This document shows, one piece after another, positions 24,249 to 33,754 of a stretch of DNA of 64,000 bases; position 1 is the stretch's first letter, and every line of letters begins with the position of its first letter. The notes below the pieces were generated by a model. That model was given only the letters and a program-made list of their open reading frames with translations. It made no database searches and was not told the DNA's origin. The stretch is from contig NZ_CP147020.1 of assembly GCF_037126435.1 (NCBI RefSeq), positions 636,001-700,000 of the forward strand, in the 5' to 3' direction. The position numbers and the translations under genes were made by a program. This DNA is from Bernardetia sp. ABR2-2B. Its GTDB lineage: Bacteria > Bacteroidota > Bacteroidia > Cytophagales > Bernardetiaceae.

Positions 24249-25268
24249 ATGCAAACTATAAAAGATAACTCAATAGATAATTTTTATCAATCTCCAGCTC
24301 CTCACGGTGGGACTTTTGAAGTTCCTGTGGATTATGACGCTCAAAATGATATTTATAATACACTCACAACACCTGCTGCACAAAAAGAATATTATGAAAA
24401 AGAAGGTTACTTAATTATTCGTAACCTAATTCCAGAATCTCTCTGTGATGCAGCCAAAGAGGCATTTGATAAAGAAGTAAAATCATATGAAGGTTATATT
24501 TATAGACAAGCTTCTGCAAATCCAGAGAAACACAAACTGACTGATTATCAATACATGATTAATTCTATTTTGAATATTCAGTCTTTAGATAAAAATAAAT
24601 TTCCAATTTTTAGAAAAAAAGGAATGGAAATTCTGACAAGTGAAGGGTTCAAAACAGCCTTAAATAATTTGATGTCTGATGACCCAAAACTCGTTCAGAG
24701 CATGTATTTTGAAGGAAACCCAGCTACTTGGGCACATCAAGATAGTTATTATTTAGACTCTTCTGAACTTGGTAGAATGGTCGGAACTTGGATAGCGATT
24801 GAAGATATTGCACCAGGGGCAGGTCGTTTTTATGTTTATCCAAAAAGTCATTTAATTGATATGGAAAAAAATGGAGGTGATTTTGATATTGCTTTCAACC
24901 ACGATAAATACAAAAAATTAGTTGTAGATATTATTCATCAGTTTAAATTGGAGTGTAGCGCACCAGTTTTGAGAAAAGGCGATGTTCTTTTTTGGCATGG
25001 AAAAACAATTCATGGAAGTCTTGCCACTACTCAGCCAGAACATTCTCGTTCCTCTTTTACAGGACATTATATTCCTACTTCTACGGAATTTTTACAATAT
25101 CAATCTCGTATTAAAAAGTTGAATCTCAAAAAAGTAAATGGGATTGATGTAAACTTCCCAAAAGACCAAAATGAAAGCCTCAATCGTTTGATTTTGAATG
25201 TAGAAACCACATTTCCTACTGCTTTTCAGATGGCAAAAAAATTAGCTATTAAGTTAGTTACTAAGTAA
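24249..25268 (+). CDS. phytanoyl-CoA dioxygenase family protein
   Basis: A 339-residue Fe(II)/2-oxoglutarate-dependent oxygenase. The metal-binding triad is visible: His163 and Asp165 in AHQD and His255 in IHGS; the helix-strand order EKEGYLIIRNLIP near residue 50 is the usual PhyH opening. Family members hydroxylate small molecules or lipids using 2-oxoglutarate and O2. The C-terminus (about 295-339) is basic and helical. It is followed by a carbamoyltransferase and an MFS transporter in the same direction, which suggests a small natural-product or glycolipid-modifying set. The substrate cannot be inferred. Confidence 0.85.
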   Translation: MQTIKDNSIDNFYQSPAPHGGTFEVPVDYDAQNDIYNTLTTPAAQKEYYEKEGYLIIRNLIPESLCDAAKEAFDKEVKSYEGYIYRQASANPEKHKLTDYQYMINSILNIQSLDKNKFPIFRKKGMEILTSEGFKTALNNLMSDDPKLVQSMYFEGNPATWAHQDSYYLDSSELGRMVGTWIAIEDIAPGAGRFYVYPKSHLIDMEKNGGDFDIAFNHDKYKKLVVDIIHQFKLECSAPVLRKGDVLFWHGKTIHGSLATTQPEHSRSSFTGHYIPTSTEFLQYQSRIKKLNLKKVNGIDVNFPKDQNESLNRLILNVETTFPTAFQMAKKLAIKLVTK

Positions 25269-25387
25269 TGCTTTATCGATAAAGAACACACATTAAATGT
25301 CTAAGTTTTTCTAATTGTTTTGATTAATTTTGAAGTGATTATTTAACCTTAGACTTTTTTCTATTCACTAACTATTCAATTCAACAC

Positions 25388-27139
25388 ATGTATATTTTAG
25401 GTCTTAATGCTTATCATGGCGATTCTTCTGCTTGTATTCTCAAAGATGGAAAATTAATTGCTGCAACAGAAGAAGAACGTATCAGACGCATTAAACACTG
25501 GGCAGGATTTCCGACAGAAGCCATTAAATTTTGTTTGAAGGAAGCCAATATTTCTATTGAAGAGGTAGATTATATTACTATTTCTCGTAATCCTTCATCC
25601 AATTTGTATAAAAAAATTATTTTTGCTGCCAGTAAAATGATTAGTTATGATGCAATAAAAAGCCGTCTTCAAAACTCTAAAAAAATAGGTGGAGTAAAAC
25701 AAGAATTAGCAAAGGCATTTAAAATAGATGAGAAAAAAATAAAGGCAGAAGTAAGAAATATAGAACATCACCGTAGTCATTTGGCAAGTGCTTTTTTTCC
25801 TTCAGATTTTCAAGAAGCTGCTTTGCTTTCTATTGATGCTTTTGGAGATTTTACTTCTACCATGACAGGAACAGGTAAAGGCAACCAAATTACTGTTCTT
25901 GATCAAGTTAATTATCCACATTCGATAGGCGAATTTTATACTACACTTACTCGTTATTTGGGTTTTCCTAAATATGGTGATGAATATAAAGTGATGGGAC
26001 TTGCTCCTTATGGAGACCCTGTTTATTTAGAGCAATTTAGAGATATAATAAAATTCAAATCAAATGGACTTTTTGAGCTTAATTTGGATTATTTTAGGCA
26101 CGATAAAGACGGAGTTACGATGTCTTGGGAAGGAGGAGAACCTCATGTAGATACACCTATTTCACCGCTTTTAGAAGAAAAGTTTGGAAAAATGCGTACT
26201 AAAGACGAGCCTCTTACGCAACACCATATCAATTTAGCCACTTCTATTCAGCGTATTACAGAAGAAACGATTTTTCATATTCTGAATCATCTGCACAAAA
26301 AAACAGGTTTGGATAATTTGTGTGTAGCTGGTGGCGTGGCTCAAAATTCAGTAGCAAACGGAAAAATTTTAGAAAACACTCCATTTAAAAAAGTCTATGT
26401 TCCAAGTGCAGGACATGATGCAGGAACAGCTTTGGGTTCAGCTTTATATTTATATAATCATGAACTAAAAAAACCTAGAATAGAACCAATTTGGGATGCC
26501 TATACAGGGAGTAATTATTCAGATGCAGAAATAGAAACAATCTTGAAACATGAAAAAGCTACGAAAGAAATAGCAAAAGATATTCAGTATTCAGTTTTGA
26601 GTGATGAAGAATTATACAAAACAGTTACAGATGCTATTCTTGATGCTGGTGTAATTGGTTGGTTTCAAGGAAGCGCAGAATTTGGCCCTAGAGCATTGGG
26701 TAACCGTTCAATTTTAGTCGATCCACGTCGTGAAGATGCTAAAGAATTATTGAATGAAAAAATAAAACGAAGAGAGAGTTTCCGTCCTTTTGCTCCTTCT
26801 ATTTTGGAAGAGCATGTAGAAGAATATTTTGAAGGTGCTGATAAAGTTCCGTTTATGGAAAAAGTCTATCCTATTAAAAAGGAAAAGCATGAAATAATTC
26901 CTGCTGTTACTCATGTTGATGGAACAGGTCGTTTGCAGACAGTAAGTGCATCTACAAATCCACGTTATCACAAACTCATTGATACTTTTAGAGAACAAAC
27001 AGGCGTTCCAGTTCTTTTGAATACTTCTTTTAATGAAAATGAACCCATTGTAAATACGCCACAGGAAGCATTAGATTGTTTTTTACGTACCAAAATGGAT
27101 ATTTTAGTTTTGGGGAATATTGTTGTTAGAAGAAAGTAG
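25388..27139 (+). CDS. carbamoyltransferase, NodU/CmcH family
   Basis: A 583-residue enzyme of the usual family length. The N-terminal YrdC/Kae1-like (ASKHA) domain starts with ILGLNAYHGDSSA and has the metal-site EHHRSHLASAF near residue 125; an ATP-type GGVAQNSVANG lies near 315. The C-terminal domain has WFQGSAEFGPRALGNRS, characteristic of NodU and CmcH. It transfers a carbamoyl group from carbamoyl phosphate, through a carbamoyl-adenylate, to a hydroxyl on a sugar or antibiotic core. It lies 119 bp after the dioxygenase gene; a terminator follows at 27198. Acceptor unknown. Confidence 0.92.
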   Translation: MYILGLNAYHGDSSACILKDGKLIAATEEERIRRIKHWAGFPTEAIKFCLKEANISIEEVDYITISRNPSSNLYKKIIFAASKMISYDAIKSRLQNSKKIGGVKQELAKAFKIDEKKIKAEVRNIEHHRSHLASAFFPSDFQEAALLSIDAFGDFTSTMTGTGKGNQITVLDQVNYPHSIGEFYTTLTRYLGFPKYGDEYKVMGLAPYGDPVYLEQFRDIIKFKSNGLFELNLDYFRHDKDGVTMSWEGGEPHVDTPISPLLEEKFGKMRTKDEPLTQHHINLATSIQRITEETIFHILNHLHKKTGLDNLCVAGGVAQNSVANGKILENTPFKKVYVPSAGHDAGTALGSALYLYNHELKKPRIEPIWDAYTGSNYSDAEIETILKHEKATKEIAKDIQYSVLSDEELYKTVTDAILDAGVIGWFQGSAEFGPRALGNRSILVDPRREDAKELLNEKIKRRESFRPFAPSILEEHVEEYFEGADKVPFMEKVYPIKKEKHEIIPAVTHVDGTGRLQTVSASTNPRYHKLIDTFREQTGVPVLLNTSFNENEPIVNTPQEALDCFLRTKMDILVLGNIVVRRK

Positions 27140-27171
27140 GTGTCGCTTTGCTAAAACACCAACAACGGCAT
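27139..27171. repeat. short interspersed hairpin repeat, copy A
   Basis: GTGTCGCTTTGCTAAAACACC then AACAACGGC lies directly after a stop codon; GGTGT pairs with ACACC. The same pattern occurs at 31861, 40884 and, altered, at 43417 and 43558, always between genes. Confidence 0.6.
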
Positions 27172-27197
27172 CAATAATAGTGTGATAAAATTTATAG

Positions 27198-27242
27198 AAT
27201 CCTTTATGAACTAAGAAAAAGTAGTTCGTAAAGGATTTTCTC
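27198..27242 (+). terminator. terminator after the carbamoyltransferase
   Basis: AATCCTTTATGAACT (27198-27212) and AGTTCGTAAAGGATT (27223-27237) pair with one mismatch, followed by TTCTCTT. The weak U-run makes it a moderate prediction. Confidence 0.6.
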
Positions 27243-27427
27243 TTAAAACTCCTCAACTTTGAAAACTAACATTGGCTACTTTGTGTTAGCATGTTTTTAT
27301 ACTTTGATAATCCCTACAAGAGTTTTATAGCTGTCTTGGAGGTAGAAATTAAATACATTGACATTTTTAATTTTGTAATTGATTGATAATCATAGTTTTT
27401 AATTCGTAATTGTTCCTTATATATACT

Positions 27428-28654
27428 TTGAAAAATAAATCCTTCATTCTATTTTTACTTGCTGCAGCCAATTTTACGCATATCATGGACATCATGATAA
27501 TTATGCCTTTGAGTGATAGGCTTATGAAACTCTTCGAAATTGCTCCTCAAGAATACACACTTTTAGTCTCTGCTTATTCTTCTTGTGCTTTTGTGGCAGG
27601 GCTTTTAGGAGCAGTTTATTTGGATAAATTTGATAGACGAATAGCTTTTTTATTTGTTTATGCCTTCTTTGGAATAGCTACTTTTGCGTGTTCTTTTGTT
27701 CCTAATTTTTATTTTTTCTTGATTTTTAGGGGAATAGCAGGTTTTTTTGGTGGTGTAATTGGTGCATTAGTTCTAGCTATTGCCAGTGATTTGTTTGAAG
27801 CTGAAGAACGAGGAAAAGCAGTAGGAATAATTATGATGGCTTTTTCAATAGCCTCTGTTATTGGCGTTCCGACAGGTTTGTATCTTGCCATACAATTTGA
27901 CTGGCACGCACCTTTTCAGCTTTTGGGGGCATTGAGTTTTGTTATTTGGATTATTTCCTTTAAATATATCCCTTCATTACGTGAGCATATAGACATACAA
28001 AATAAAGATGATGAAGGAAGTGGATACAAAGAAACACGTAAAGAAGCTCTTTTAGAACTTCTAAACTCTAAGAATGCTCGTCTTGCTTTATTACTTACCT
28101 TTACACTCATTTTGGGACAATTTATGATTATTCCATTTATTACACCTTATATGATTCGTAATATTGGGTTTACAGAAGCACAAATTACACTTATTTATTT
28201 GACTGGAGGAGGTTTTACTATTTTCACTTCTCCTTTTTTTGGTCGTTACGTCGATCGTTTTGGAGCTAGGAAAATGTTTAATATTATTCTTCCTATTTCA
28301 TTCATTGCTGTAGGTCTGCTTACTCACCTAGACATTATTTTAGATACACCTATTTGGTTGGCTCTCTGTGTAACCACTTTCTTTTTTGTTTTTGGAAGTG
28401 GACGTAGAGTTCCTGCTCAAACGCAACTTACAATGGCAATTTCTGCCAAACGAAGAGCTAGTTTTATGAGTTTAAACTCTTCGGTTCAACAACTTGCTTC
28501 AGCTATAGCTTCTGTTGTTGGTGGTTTTATTGTTATCGAAGCTGACACTCCATCAAAAGAGCTAATTCATTATAATTGGGTTGGGGTAATTGCAGTTTGT
28601 ATTGGCGCAATTGCACTAATTATTTTTCCTATGATAAAATCTGTTAGAGATTGA
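27428..28654 (+). CDS. MFS transporter
   Basis: About 408 residues with twelve predicted membrane helices. Between TM2 and TM3 it has the MFS motif LDKFDRRIAF (the usual G-x-x-x-D-R-x-G-R-R variant), and FGRYVDRFGARK repeats it after TM8. The start is uncertain: TTG codons occur at 27410 and 27428, and the first ATG lies inside TM1, so I prefer 27428. The family exports drugs, sugars or natural products by proton antiport. It may export the product of the two enzymes upstream, although a terminator separates them. The C-terminal half is less conserved, so no subfamily is assigned. Confidence 0.85.
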   Translation: MKNKSFILFLLAAANFTHIMDIMIIMPLSDRLMKLFEIAPQEYTLLVSAYSSCAFVAGLLGAVYLDKFDRRIAFLFVYAFFGIATFACSFVPNFYFFLIFRGIAGFFGGVIGALVLAIASDLFEAEERGKAVGIIMMAFSIASVIGVPTGLYLAIQFDWHAPFQLLGALSFVIWIISFKYIPSLREHIDIQNKDDEGSGYKETRKEALLELLNSKNARLALLLTFTLILGQFMIIPFITPYMIRNIGFTEAQITLIYLTGGGFTIFTSPFFGRYVDRFGARKMFNIILPISFIAVGLLTHLDIILDTPIWLALCVTTFFFVFGSGRRVPAQTQLTMAISAKRRASFMSLNSSVQQLASAIASVVGGFIVIEADTPSKELIHYNWVGVIAVCIGAIALIIFPMIKSVRD

Positions 28655-28773
28655 TAAACAGTTATAGAACTTGCCTAAGAATGTAAATTTTCGTTATCAA
28701 AAAGCTCAAAATAATATGCAACCCTATGTTTTTACTCTCAAAAATATATTAAGATAGGGCAATTTTATAAAAA

Positions 28774-28807
28774 AAAGACCATTTTTCTTTTTTAAAAAAT
28801 GGTCTTT
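28774..28807. terminator. bidirectional terminator
   Basis: AAAGACCATTTTT (28774-28786) and AAAAAATGGTCTTT (28794-28807) form a long A/T-flanked hairpin between the convergent MFS gene and sucA. Confidence 0.85.
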
Positions 28808-28839
28808 AGTATTTACTTCTATAAGTCTGACTTTATACT

Positions 28840-31671
28840 TTATTTCACATCAAAAGCTTCATCAATGATAGCTTGTTGCGTAGTAGCATGAACTTTTGAA
28901 TAGCCTGTTGCTGGAGAAGCACTTGCCTTTCTTGAAATTACTCGTAAAGTAGGACGTTTTTCTTCTACCCATTCTTTATAAAGCATTCTCAAAACAAATA
29001 GCCAAGCTCCCATATTTTCAGGTTCTTCTTGTACCCAAACTACTTCTACATTCTTTTTATATTTATTAATTTCTTCATAAATACGTTTTTTAGGGAATGG
29101 GTGAAGTTGCTCTACTCGTACAATTGCAACATCTTTACGCTCTTCTTTTTCTTGTTTGTCTAATAAATCATAATATACTTTACCAGAACAAAGAAGAACA
29201 CGTTTTACCTTTTTCTTATCTGCATAATCATCTCCATAGACTTCTTCAAACTTTCCATCTGTAAATTCTTTCATTGGAGAAACTACTTTTGGATGTCTTA
29301 AAAGTGATTTTGGCGACATCAAAACACAAGGTTTACGGAAATCCCAAGCAAGTTGGCGACGCATCAAATGGAAAAAGTTTGCAGGTTTTGTTACGTTAGC
29401 AACAATGATATTATATTCTGCTGAAAGCTGCAAAAAGCGTTCAGGACGAGCGTTAGAGTGTTCAGGTCCTTGTCCTTCATAACCGTGAGGAAGTAAAAGA
29501 ACTAAACCTGTTGTACGTTGCCATTTTGTTTCACTACTAGTAATAAATTGGTCAATCATAATCTGCGCTCCATTAGCAAAATCTCCAAACTGAGCTTCCC
29601 AAATAGTAAGCGCATTCGGATTTGCCATTGCATAACCAAACTCAAAACCTAATACTCCGTATTCTGAAAGAAGGGAGTTATAGATATCAAAAGAAGGTAA
29701 ATTTTCTCCTAGGTGATTTAGGTTATTATAAGTTTCATTTGTTTCTGCATCACTCAAAACAGCATGACGATGCGAAAATGTACCTCTACGTACATCTTGC
29801 CCTGTGAAACGAACTGTATGCCCATCCAAAATAGTAGAACCATACGCCAAAAGCTCTGCACCTGCCCAATCTAAAACTTTATCTTCAAAAAACATTTTTT
29901 CTCTAGTAGAAAGTAGCTTATTGATTTGTTTTAGTGGCGTAAAGCCTTCTGGAATAGTCATGAGTGCTTTTCCTACCTTATCAATATGCTCTTGTGTAAT
30001 AGATGTTTTTGGAGAAACATCAAAATCTTCTGCTTCAGAACGTCGCATAGATTTCCACGCCTGTTCTAATTCTTGGTATTCATAAGGAAGTGGCTTTTGT
30101 CTGACATCATCTAAGCGTTCTTGAAGCATTTTTTTGAAAGATTTTTCCATGTCTTTCGCCAGTTTGCTTGTAATTTCTCCTTCTTCTGTCAATTTCTCTA
30201 TATATAATTTTCTAGGGTTTTTGTGTTTTCCTATCAAATTATAAAGTTGTGGCTGCGTAAATTTTGGCTCATCAGCTTCATTGTGTCCATACTTACGATA
30301 ACAAACCATATCTACATAAACGTCTTTATGGAATTTTTGACGATATTCGGTAGCTAATTTTACAGCAAAAACAACGGCTTCTGGGTCATCCCCATTGACA
30401 TGAATTTCTGGAGTTTCGGTAAGTTGCGAAATATCTGTACAATAATTAGAAGAACGACCATCATAAAAATCTGTCGTAAAACCAACTTGATTATTGATAA
30501 CAAAATGAATTGTTCCACCTACTTCATAGCCTTCTAATTCAGACATTTGTGCTACTTCATAAACAATTCCTTGTCCTGCAAGAGCAGCATCTCCATGTAT
30601 AATAATTGGTAAGGCTTTTTTCTTATCTCTCCCATGTAAAAAGTCAAGTTTAGCACGAGTATAACCTTGAACGACTGGCGCAACAGCTTCTAAGTGAGAA
30701 GGATTTGGTGCAAGACGTAGATATACTTTTTCTCCGTTTGGAGTTTCTACTTGTGAAGAATAACCCATGTGGTATTTTACATCACCATCTCCCAAACCTA
30801 AAAGTTCGTCAGAAACATTTCCTTCAAATTCGTTGAATACTTGAGCATAGGTTTTGCCCATAATATTAACAAGCACATTGAGACGACCACGGTGTGCCAT
30901 TCCGATAACTACTTCTTCTACACCTAATCTTGCGCCTTCGTTGATGATAGCATCAAGGGCAGGGATTGTAGATTCTCCACCTTCTAAGGAAAAGCGTTTT
31001 TGTCCTAAATATTTTGTATGCAAGAAGTTTTCGAATACAGAAGCTTCATTGAGTTTCTGTAAAATACGTTCTTTTTGCTTATTATCTAATTTGAATTTTG
31101 GATAATCTACTTCTACTTTTTTTCTGAACCAATATTTTACGTCTGGCTCACGAATAGACATAAATTCAAAACCTATTCCACTCTCATAAATCATTTTTAA
31201 TCTATCAATGATTTCTTGAAGTGTAGCTTCTCCAATTCCAATTTCGTTACCTGCTCTAAATTTTTTACTTAAATCAGCCTCTGAAAAGCCAAAATCCTCT
31301 AGCTTCAAACGTGCATGTCTGTCTCTACGAGGACGAACAGGGTTTGTTTTGGCTTGTAAGTGTCCACGCAAACGATAGCCATCAATTAACTTTTTAACAG
31401 AAATTTCTTGTTTTAGTTTGTCTTCATCAAGACCAGCAGGAAGGGAATCTGCAAAACTATTTTGGTTTGCTGTGCCGTTTGAAGATTTACCATTTTTATT
31501 TGTTTTGGTAACTTCTCCAGTCTCGGTATCATAATCAGTCATTGAAAATTCAAAGCCTTCAAAAAATCGTTGCCAACTTTCATCTACAGAACTGCTATCT
31601 TTTTGATAATCTTGATACAATCCTTCGATATAGGAGTTTTCGGCATTGGAAAGGTATGAGAGTTTGTCCAT
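28840..31671 (-). CDS. sucA: 2-oxoglutarate dehydrogenase E1 component
   Basis: A 943-residue thiamine-diphosphate enzyme of the expected size. It decarboxylates 2-oxoglutarate and passes succinyl to the lipoyl group of E2 in the TCA cycle. Diagnostic segments are GMAHRGRLNVLVNIMGK (about 255-275), the ThDP-binding HGDAALAGQGIVYE and VINNQVGFTTD, and HGYEGQGPEHSNARPERFLQ in the pyrimidine domain. The N-terminal E2-binding tail (SYIEGLYQDYQKD) is also present. The E2 gene sucB is not adjacent in this window. A hairpin repeat lies just upstream at 31861. Very confident. Confidence 0.98.
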   Translation of the reverse strand: MDKLSYLSNAENSYIEGLYQDYQKDSSSVDESWQRFFEGFEFSMTDYDTETGEVTKTNKNGKSSNGTANQNSFADSLPAGLDEDKLKQEISVKKLIDGYRLRGHLQAKTNPVRPRRDRHARLKLEDFGFSEADLSKKFRAGNEIGIGEATLQEIIDRLKMIYESGIGFEFMSIREPDVKYWFRKKVEVDYPKFKLDNKQKERILQKLNEASVFENFLHTKYLGQKRFSLEGGESTIPALDAIINEGARLGVEEVVIGMAHRGRLNVLVNIMGKTYAQVFNEFEGNVSDELLGLGDGDVKYHMGYSSQVETPNGEKVYLRLAPNPSHLEAVAPVVQGYTRAKLDFLHGRDKKKALPIIIHGDAALAGQGIVYEVAQMSELEGYEVGGTIHFVINNQVGFTTDFYDGRSSNYCTDISQLTETPEIHVNGDDPEAVVFAVKLATEYRQKFHKDVYVDMVCYRKYGHNEADEPKFTQPQLYNLIGKHKNPRKLYIEKLTEEGEITSKLAKDMEKSFKKMLQERLDDVRQKPLPYEYQELEQAWKSMRRSEAEDFDVSPKTSITQEHIDKVGKALMTIPEGFTPLKQINKLLSTREKMFFEDKVLDWAGAELLAYGSTILDGHTVRFTGQDVRRGTFSHRHAVLSDAETNETYNNLNHLGENLPSFDIYNSLLSEYGVLGFEFGYAMANPNALTIWEAQFGDFANGAQIMIDQFITSSETKWQRTTGLVLLLPHGYEGQGPEHSNARPERFLQLSAEYNIIVANVTKPANFFHLMRRQLAWDFRKPCVLMSPKSLLRHPKVVSPMKEFTDGKFEEVYGDDYADKKKVKRVLLCSGKVYYDLLDKQEKEERKDVAIVRVEQLHPFPKKRIYEEINKYKKNVEVVWVQEEPENMGAWLFVLRMLYKEWVEEKRPTLRVISRKASASPATGYSKVHATTQQAIIDEAFDVK

Positions 31672-31860
31672 TTGTTTGGTTTATATTTTCAAAAGTAACG
31701 CTCTTTTATAAAAAATGAGTTACTCTTTTATAGTATTTTTGTTCTTCAGCTATCTATTAACTAGATATTGAATGAGAAGTTATGAAATTTAGAACGAATT
31801 TACAATAAAGTGTTCTATTTTACAAAGAAGTTGTTTAAGAACAGGTTTTATACATTTATT

Positions 31861-31890
31861 TGTTGGTGTCGCTACGCTAAAACACCAACA
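31861..31890. repeat. short interspersed hairpin repeat, copy B
   Basis: TGTTGGTGT (31861-31869) and ACACCAACA (31882-31890) form a perfect 9-bp stem around CGCTACGCTAAA. It lies between two leftward genes. Confidence 0.7.
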
Positions 31891-31951
31891 AAGGCTTGAA
31901 CCTATATTTTTTTAAGATTATAGGTTTGTTTTTATGCAACATTCAAGAATG

Positions 31952-33205
31952 TTATTTCAATAGCAAACTTTCTAAGAAATGAGTTTTTATTCCGAAAAAT
32001 GATTTTAAGGCTTCAAACTCTTTTAACTTTTCAGTTTTTCTATTTTCCTCTAAAAAACTCTCTTTTTTGGTGGCAATAAGTAAGACATTTTTTGGGGTGT
32101 GTGCATCAGAAATAAATTCTACTGCTTTAGTTTGATAACCACAATAGTTTAGAAGCAAACAGCGCATTGTATCGGTCAGCATTTCGGCTTGTCGTTCTAA
32201 GAAAATACCGTAATTTGTGAGTGGAGAAAGTTCATTTTCGGTCTTTTTATCTGATTTAAAAGCATTTTCTATTTCCCTACGAATTTGTTTATGACAACAA
32301 GGCGCAACGACTATCAGCTCTGCATCAGCTTCAATCCCCTTAAAAATTGCATCATCAGTTGCTGTATCACAAGCATGTAAGGCAATCAAAATCTGTGTTT
32401 TCTGCTCTATATCTTCTTCTTTTATTTTATAATTTTCTATTGTTCCTTCTACAAAACTAAGGCTTCCAAAATCTGATTTTTCGGCAATAGTAGTACACAA
32501 CTCTACTAAATCTTTTCTAAACTCTACACCAACTGCACTTACTTTGAGTTTCAAAATATTTTTTAAATAATCGTACAAAGCAAAAGTCAGATAACCTTTT
32601 CCTGCTCCCATGTCTATAATTTGTAACTCTTTCTCTGTTGGTAATTGCTTCAACAAAACACTCAAAATTTCTATATATTGATTTATTTGTTTGTATTTGT
32701 CTTGTGCATTTGCATATACTCTTCCTGTGTTGTCTGTTATTTTGAGAGCTTGAAGATAGTTTTTTGAGTTTCCTTTTTGATCTTTCGTTTGGATAGCTCG
32801 TTTTTTTTGCTTGTCATGTGAAGTAGAAAGAGTTTGTTTTTGAGTTGGCTTTTGCGAATGAATGGCTGGATTTTTACTTATGTTTTTGAGATGTAAATCA
32901 AACGCTGTTGTAAATAAAATAGCTTGATTAAAAAATCCTTCGTGGTTTTGATTATTACTTTCTTTTGTGAGAAGTGTTATAACTTTATTTACTCCTTCTT
33001 TGATAGAATAGTTCTTAGTAATGTCATTTGTCTTATGACGATAAACAAAAGTTAGTTTTTCTTCTCGTTTGATAATCGTCTTTCGAATTAAGACTTTTTT
33101 GAGTGTAGATTTTTCTTGACTTGAAATAAAATTTGATAAAGTAATTTTGATAAACGTATTCTTCTCTAAACTTTTTTCTATTTTTTCTATGAATTGATTT
33201 GTCAT
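31952..33205 (-). CDS. SAM-dependent methyltransferase (Methyltransf_32-like)
   Basis: A 417-residue protein. The SAM-binding loop is DMGAGKGYLTFALYDYL (about residues 195-212), followed by VGVEFRKDLVEL. Motif ALHACDTATDDAI and VVAPCCHKQIR then follow, the arrangement I recall from the GSTCD/METTL25-type family (Methyltransf_32). The region before it (about 110-160) is Lys/Gln-rich linker. An RNA substrate is plausible from the relatives but not proven. No operon partner: nuoK follows 24 bp upstream on the same strand, transcribed earlier, so the two could share a message. Confidence 0.75.
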   Translation of the reverse strand: MTNQFIEKIEKSLEKNTFIKITLSNFISSQEKSTLKKVLIRKTIIKREEKLTFVYRHKTNDITKNYSIKEGVNKVITLLTKESNNQNHEGFFNQAILFTTAFDLHLKNISKNPAIHSQKPTQKQTLSTSHDKQKKRAIQTKDQKGNSKNYLQALKITDNTGRVYANAQDKYKQINQYIEILSVLLKQLPTEKELQIIDMGAGKGYLTFALYDYLKNILKLKVSAVGVEFRKDLVELCTTIAEKSDFGSLSFVEGTIENYKIKEEDIEQKTQILIALHACDTATDDAIFKGIEADAELIVVAPCCHKQIRREIENAFKSDKKTENELSPLTNYGIFLERQAEMLTDTMRCLLLNYCGYQTKAVEFISDAHTPKNVLLIATKKESFLEENRKTEKLKEFEALKSFFGIKTHFLESLLLK

Positions 33206-33229
33206 TGTATTTTTCGTTTTCTTGATTTA

Positions 33230-33505
33230 CTATTCCTTTTCTACAATTTTATCTATTTCGATTTGTCCAAAATATTTATATATTTTCAGAATTAAAGCCA
33301 GTGCAATCGTAATTTCGGCAGCAGCCACTACAATGATTAAAAGGACAAATAAATGTGCTTCCATATTTTTAGAAAAAACAACAAAATTAATCATTGAAGC
33401 TGTAAGCATTAGTTCAATTCCCATCAAAACAAGCATTGCATTTTTGCGTGTCAAAACAATCAAAATTCCAATTCCAAACAAAATGGCAGCTACAAAAAGT
33501 ATCAT
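33230..33505 (-). CDS. nuoK: NADH-quinone oxidoreductase subunit K
   Basis: A 91-residue protein with three membrane helices. It has the two conserved membrane glutamates of the proton channel, Glu31 (GIELM) and Glu64 (AAAEI). A stop codon directly precedes the ATG, so this is the start, giving a slightly short NuoK (about 100 residues is usual). The protein is part of the membrane arm of complex I. It lies 249 bp from the divergently transcribed nuoD rather than in a continuous nuo operon, and the next gene in its direction is a methyltransferase. Confidence 0.92.
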   Translation of the reverse strand: MILFVAAILFGIGILIVLTRKNAMLVLMGIELMLTASMINFVVFSKNMEAHLFVLLIIVVAAAEITIALALILKIYKYFGQIEIDKIVEKE

Positions 33506-33754
33506 TTATGATGCATTAAATGTCTTCTAATAATTATCAAACTCTATAAAAAACTAATCTAAATTCTATTTATTAAACTTGATTACATATTTTTGTAAAA
33601 ATAACAACTAAACTCACCAAATACAATTTATTTTTGATTCTCAATTTCACACTTTTTCATAATAAAATAGAAATTAGTTAAGCTGTTAGTTGTTGAGACA
33701 TAAGTCATTAATATTAAATTCGTAATCTGTATTTTTTAATTCGTAATCGCTACT

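Noticed and set aside
33222..33530. 102-residue plus-strand frame opposite nuoK
   Set aside because: Antisense shadow of a clear nuoK gene.
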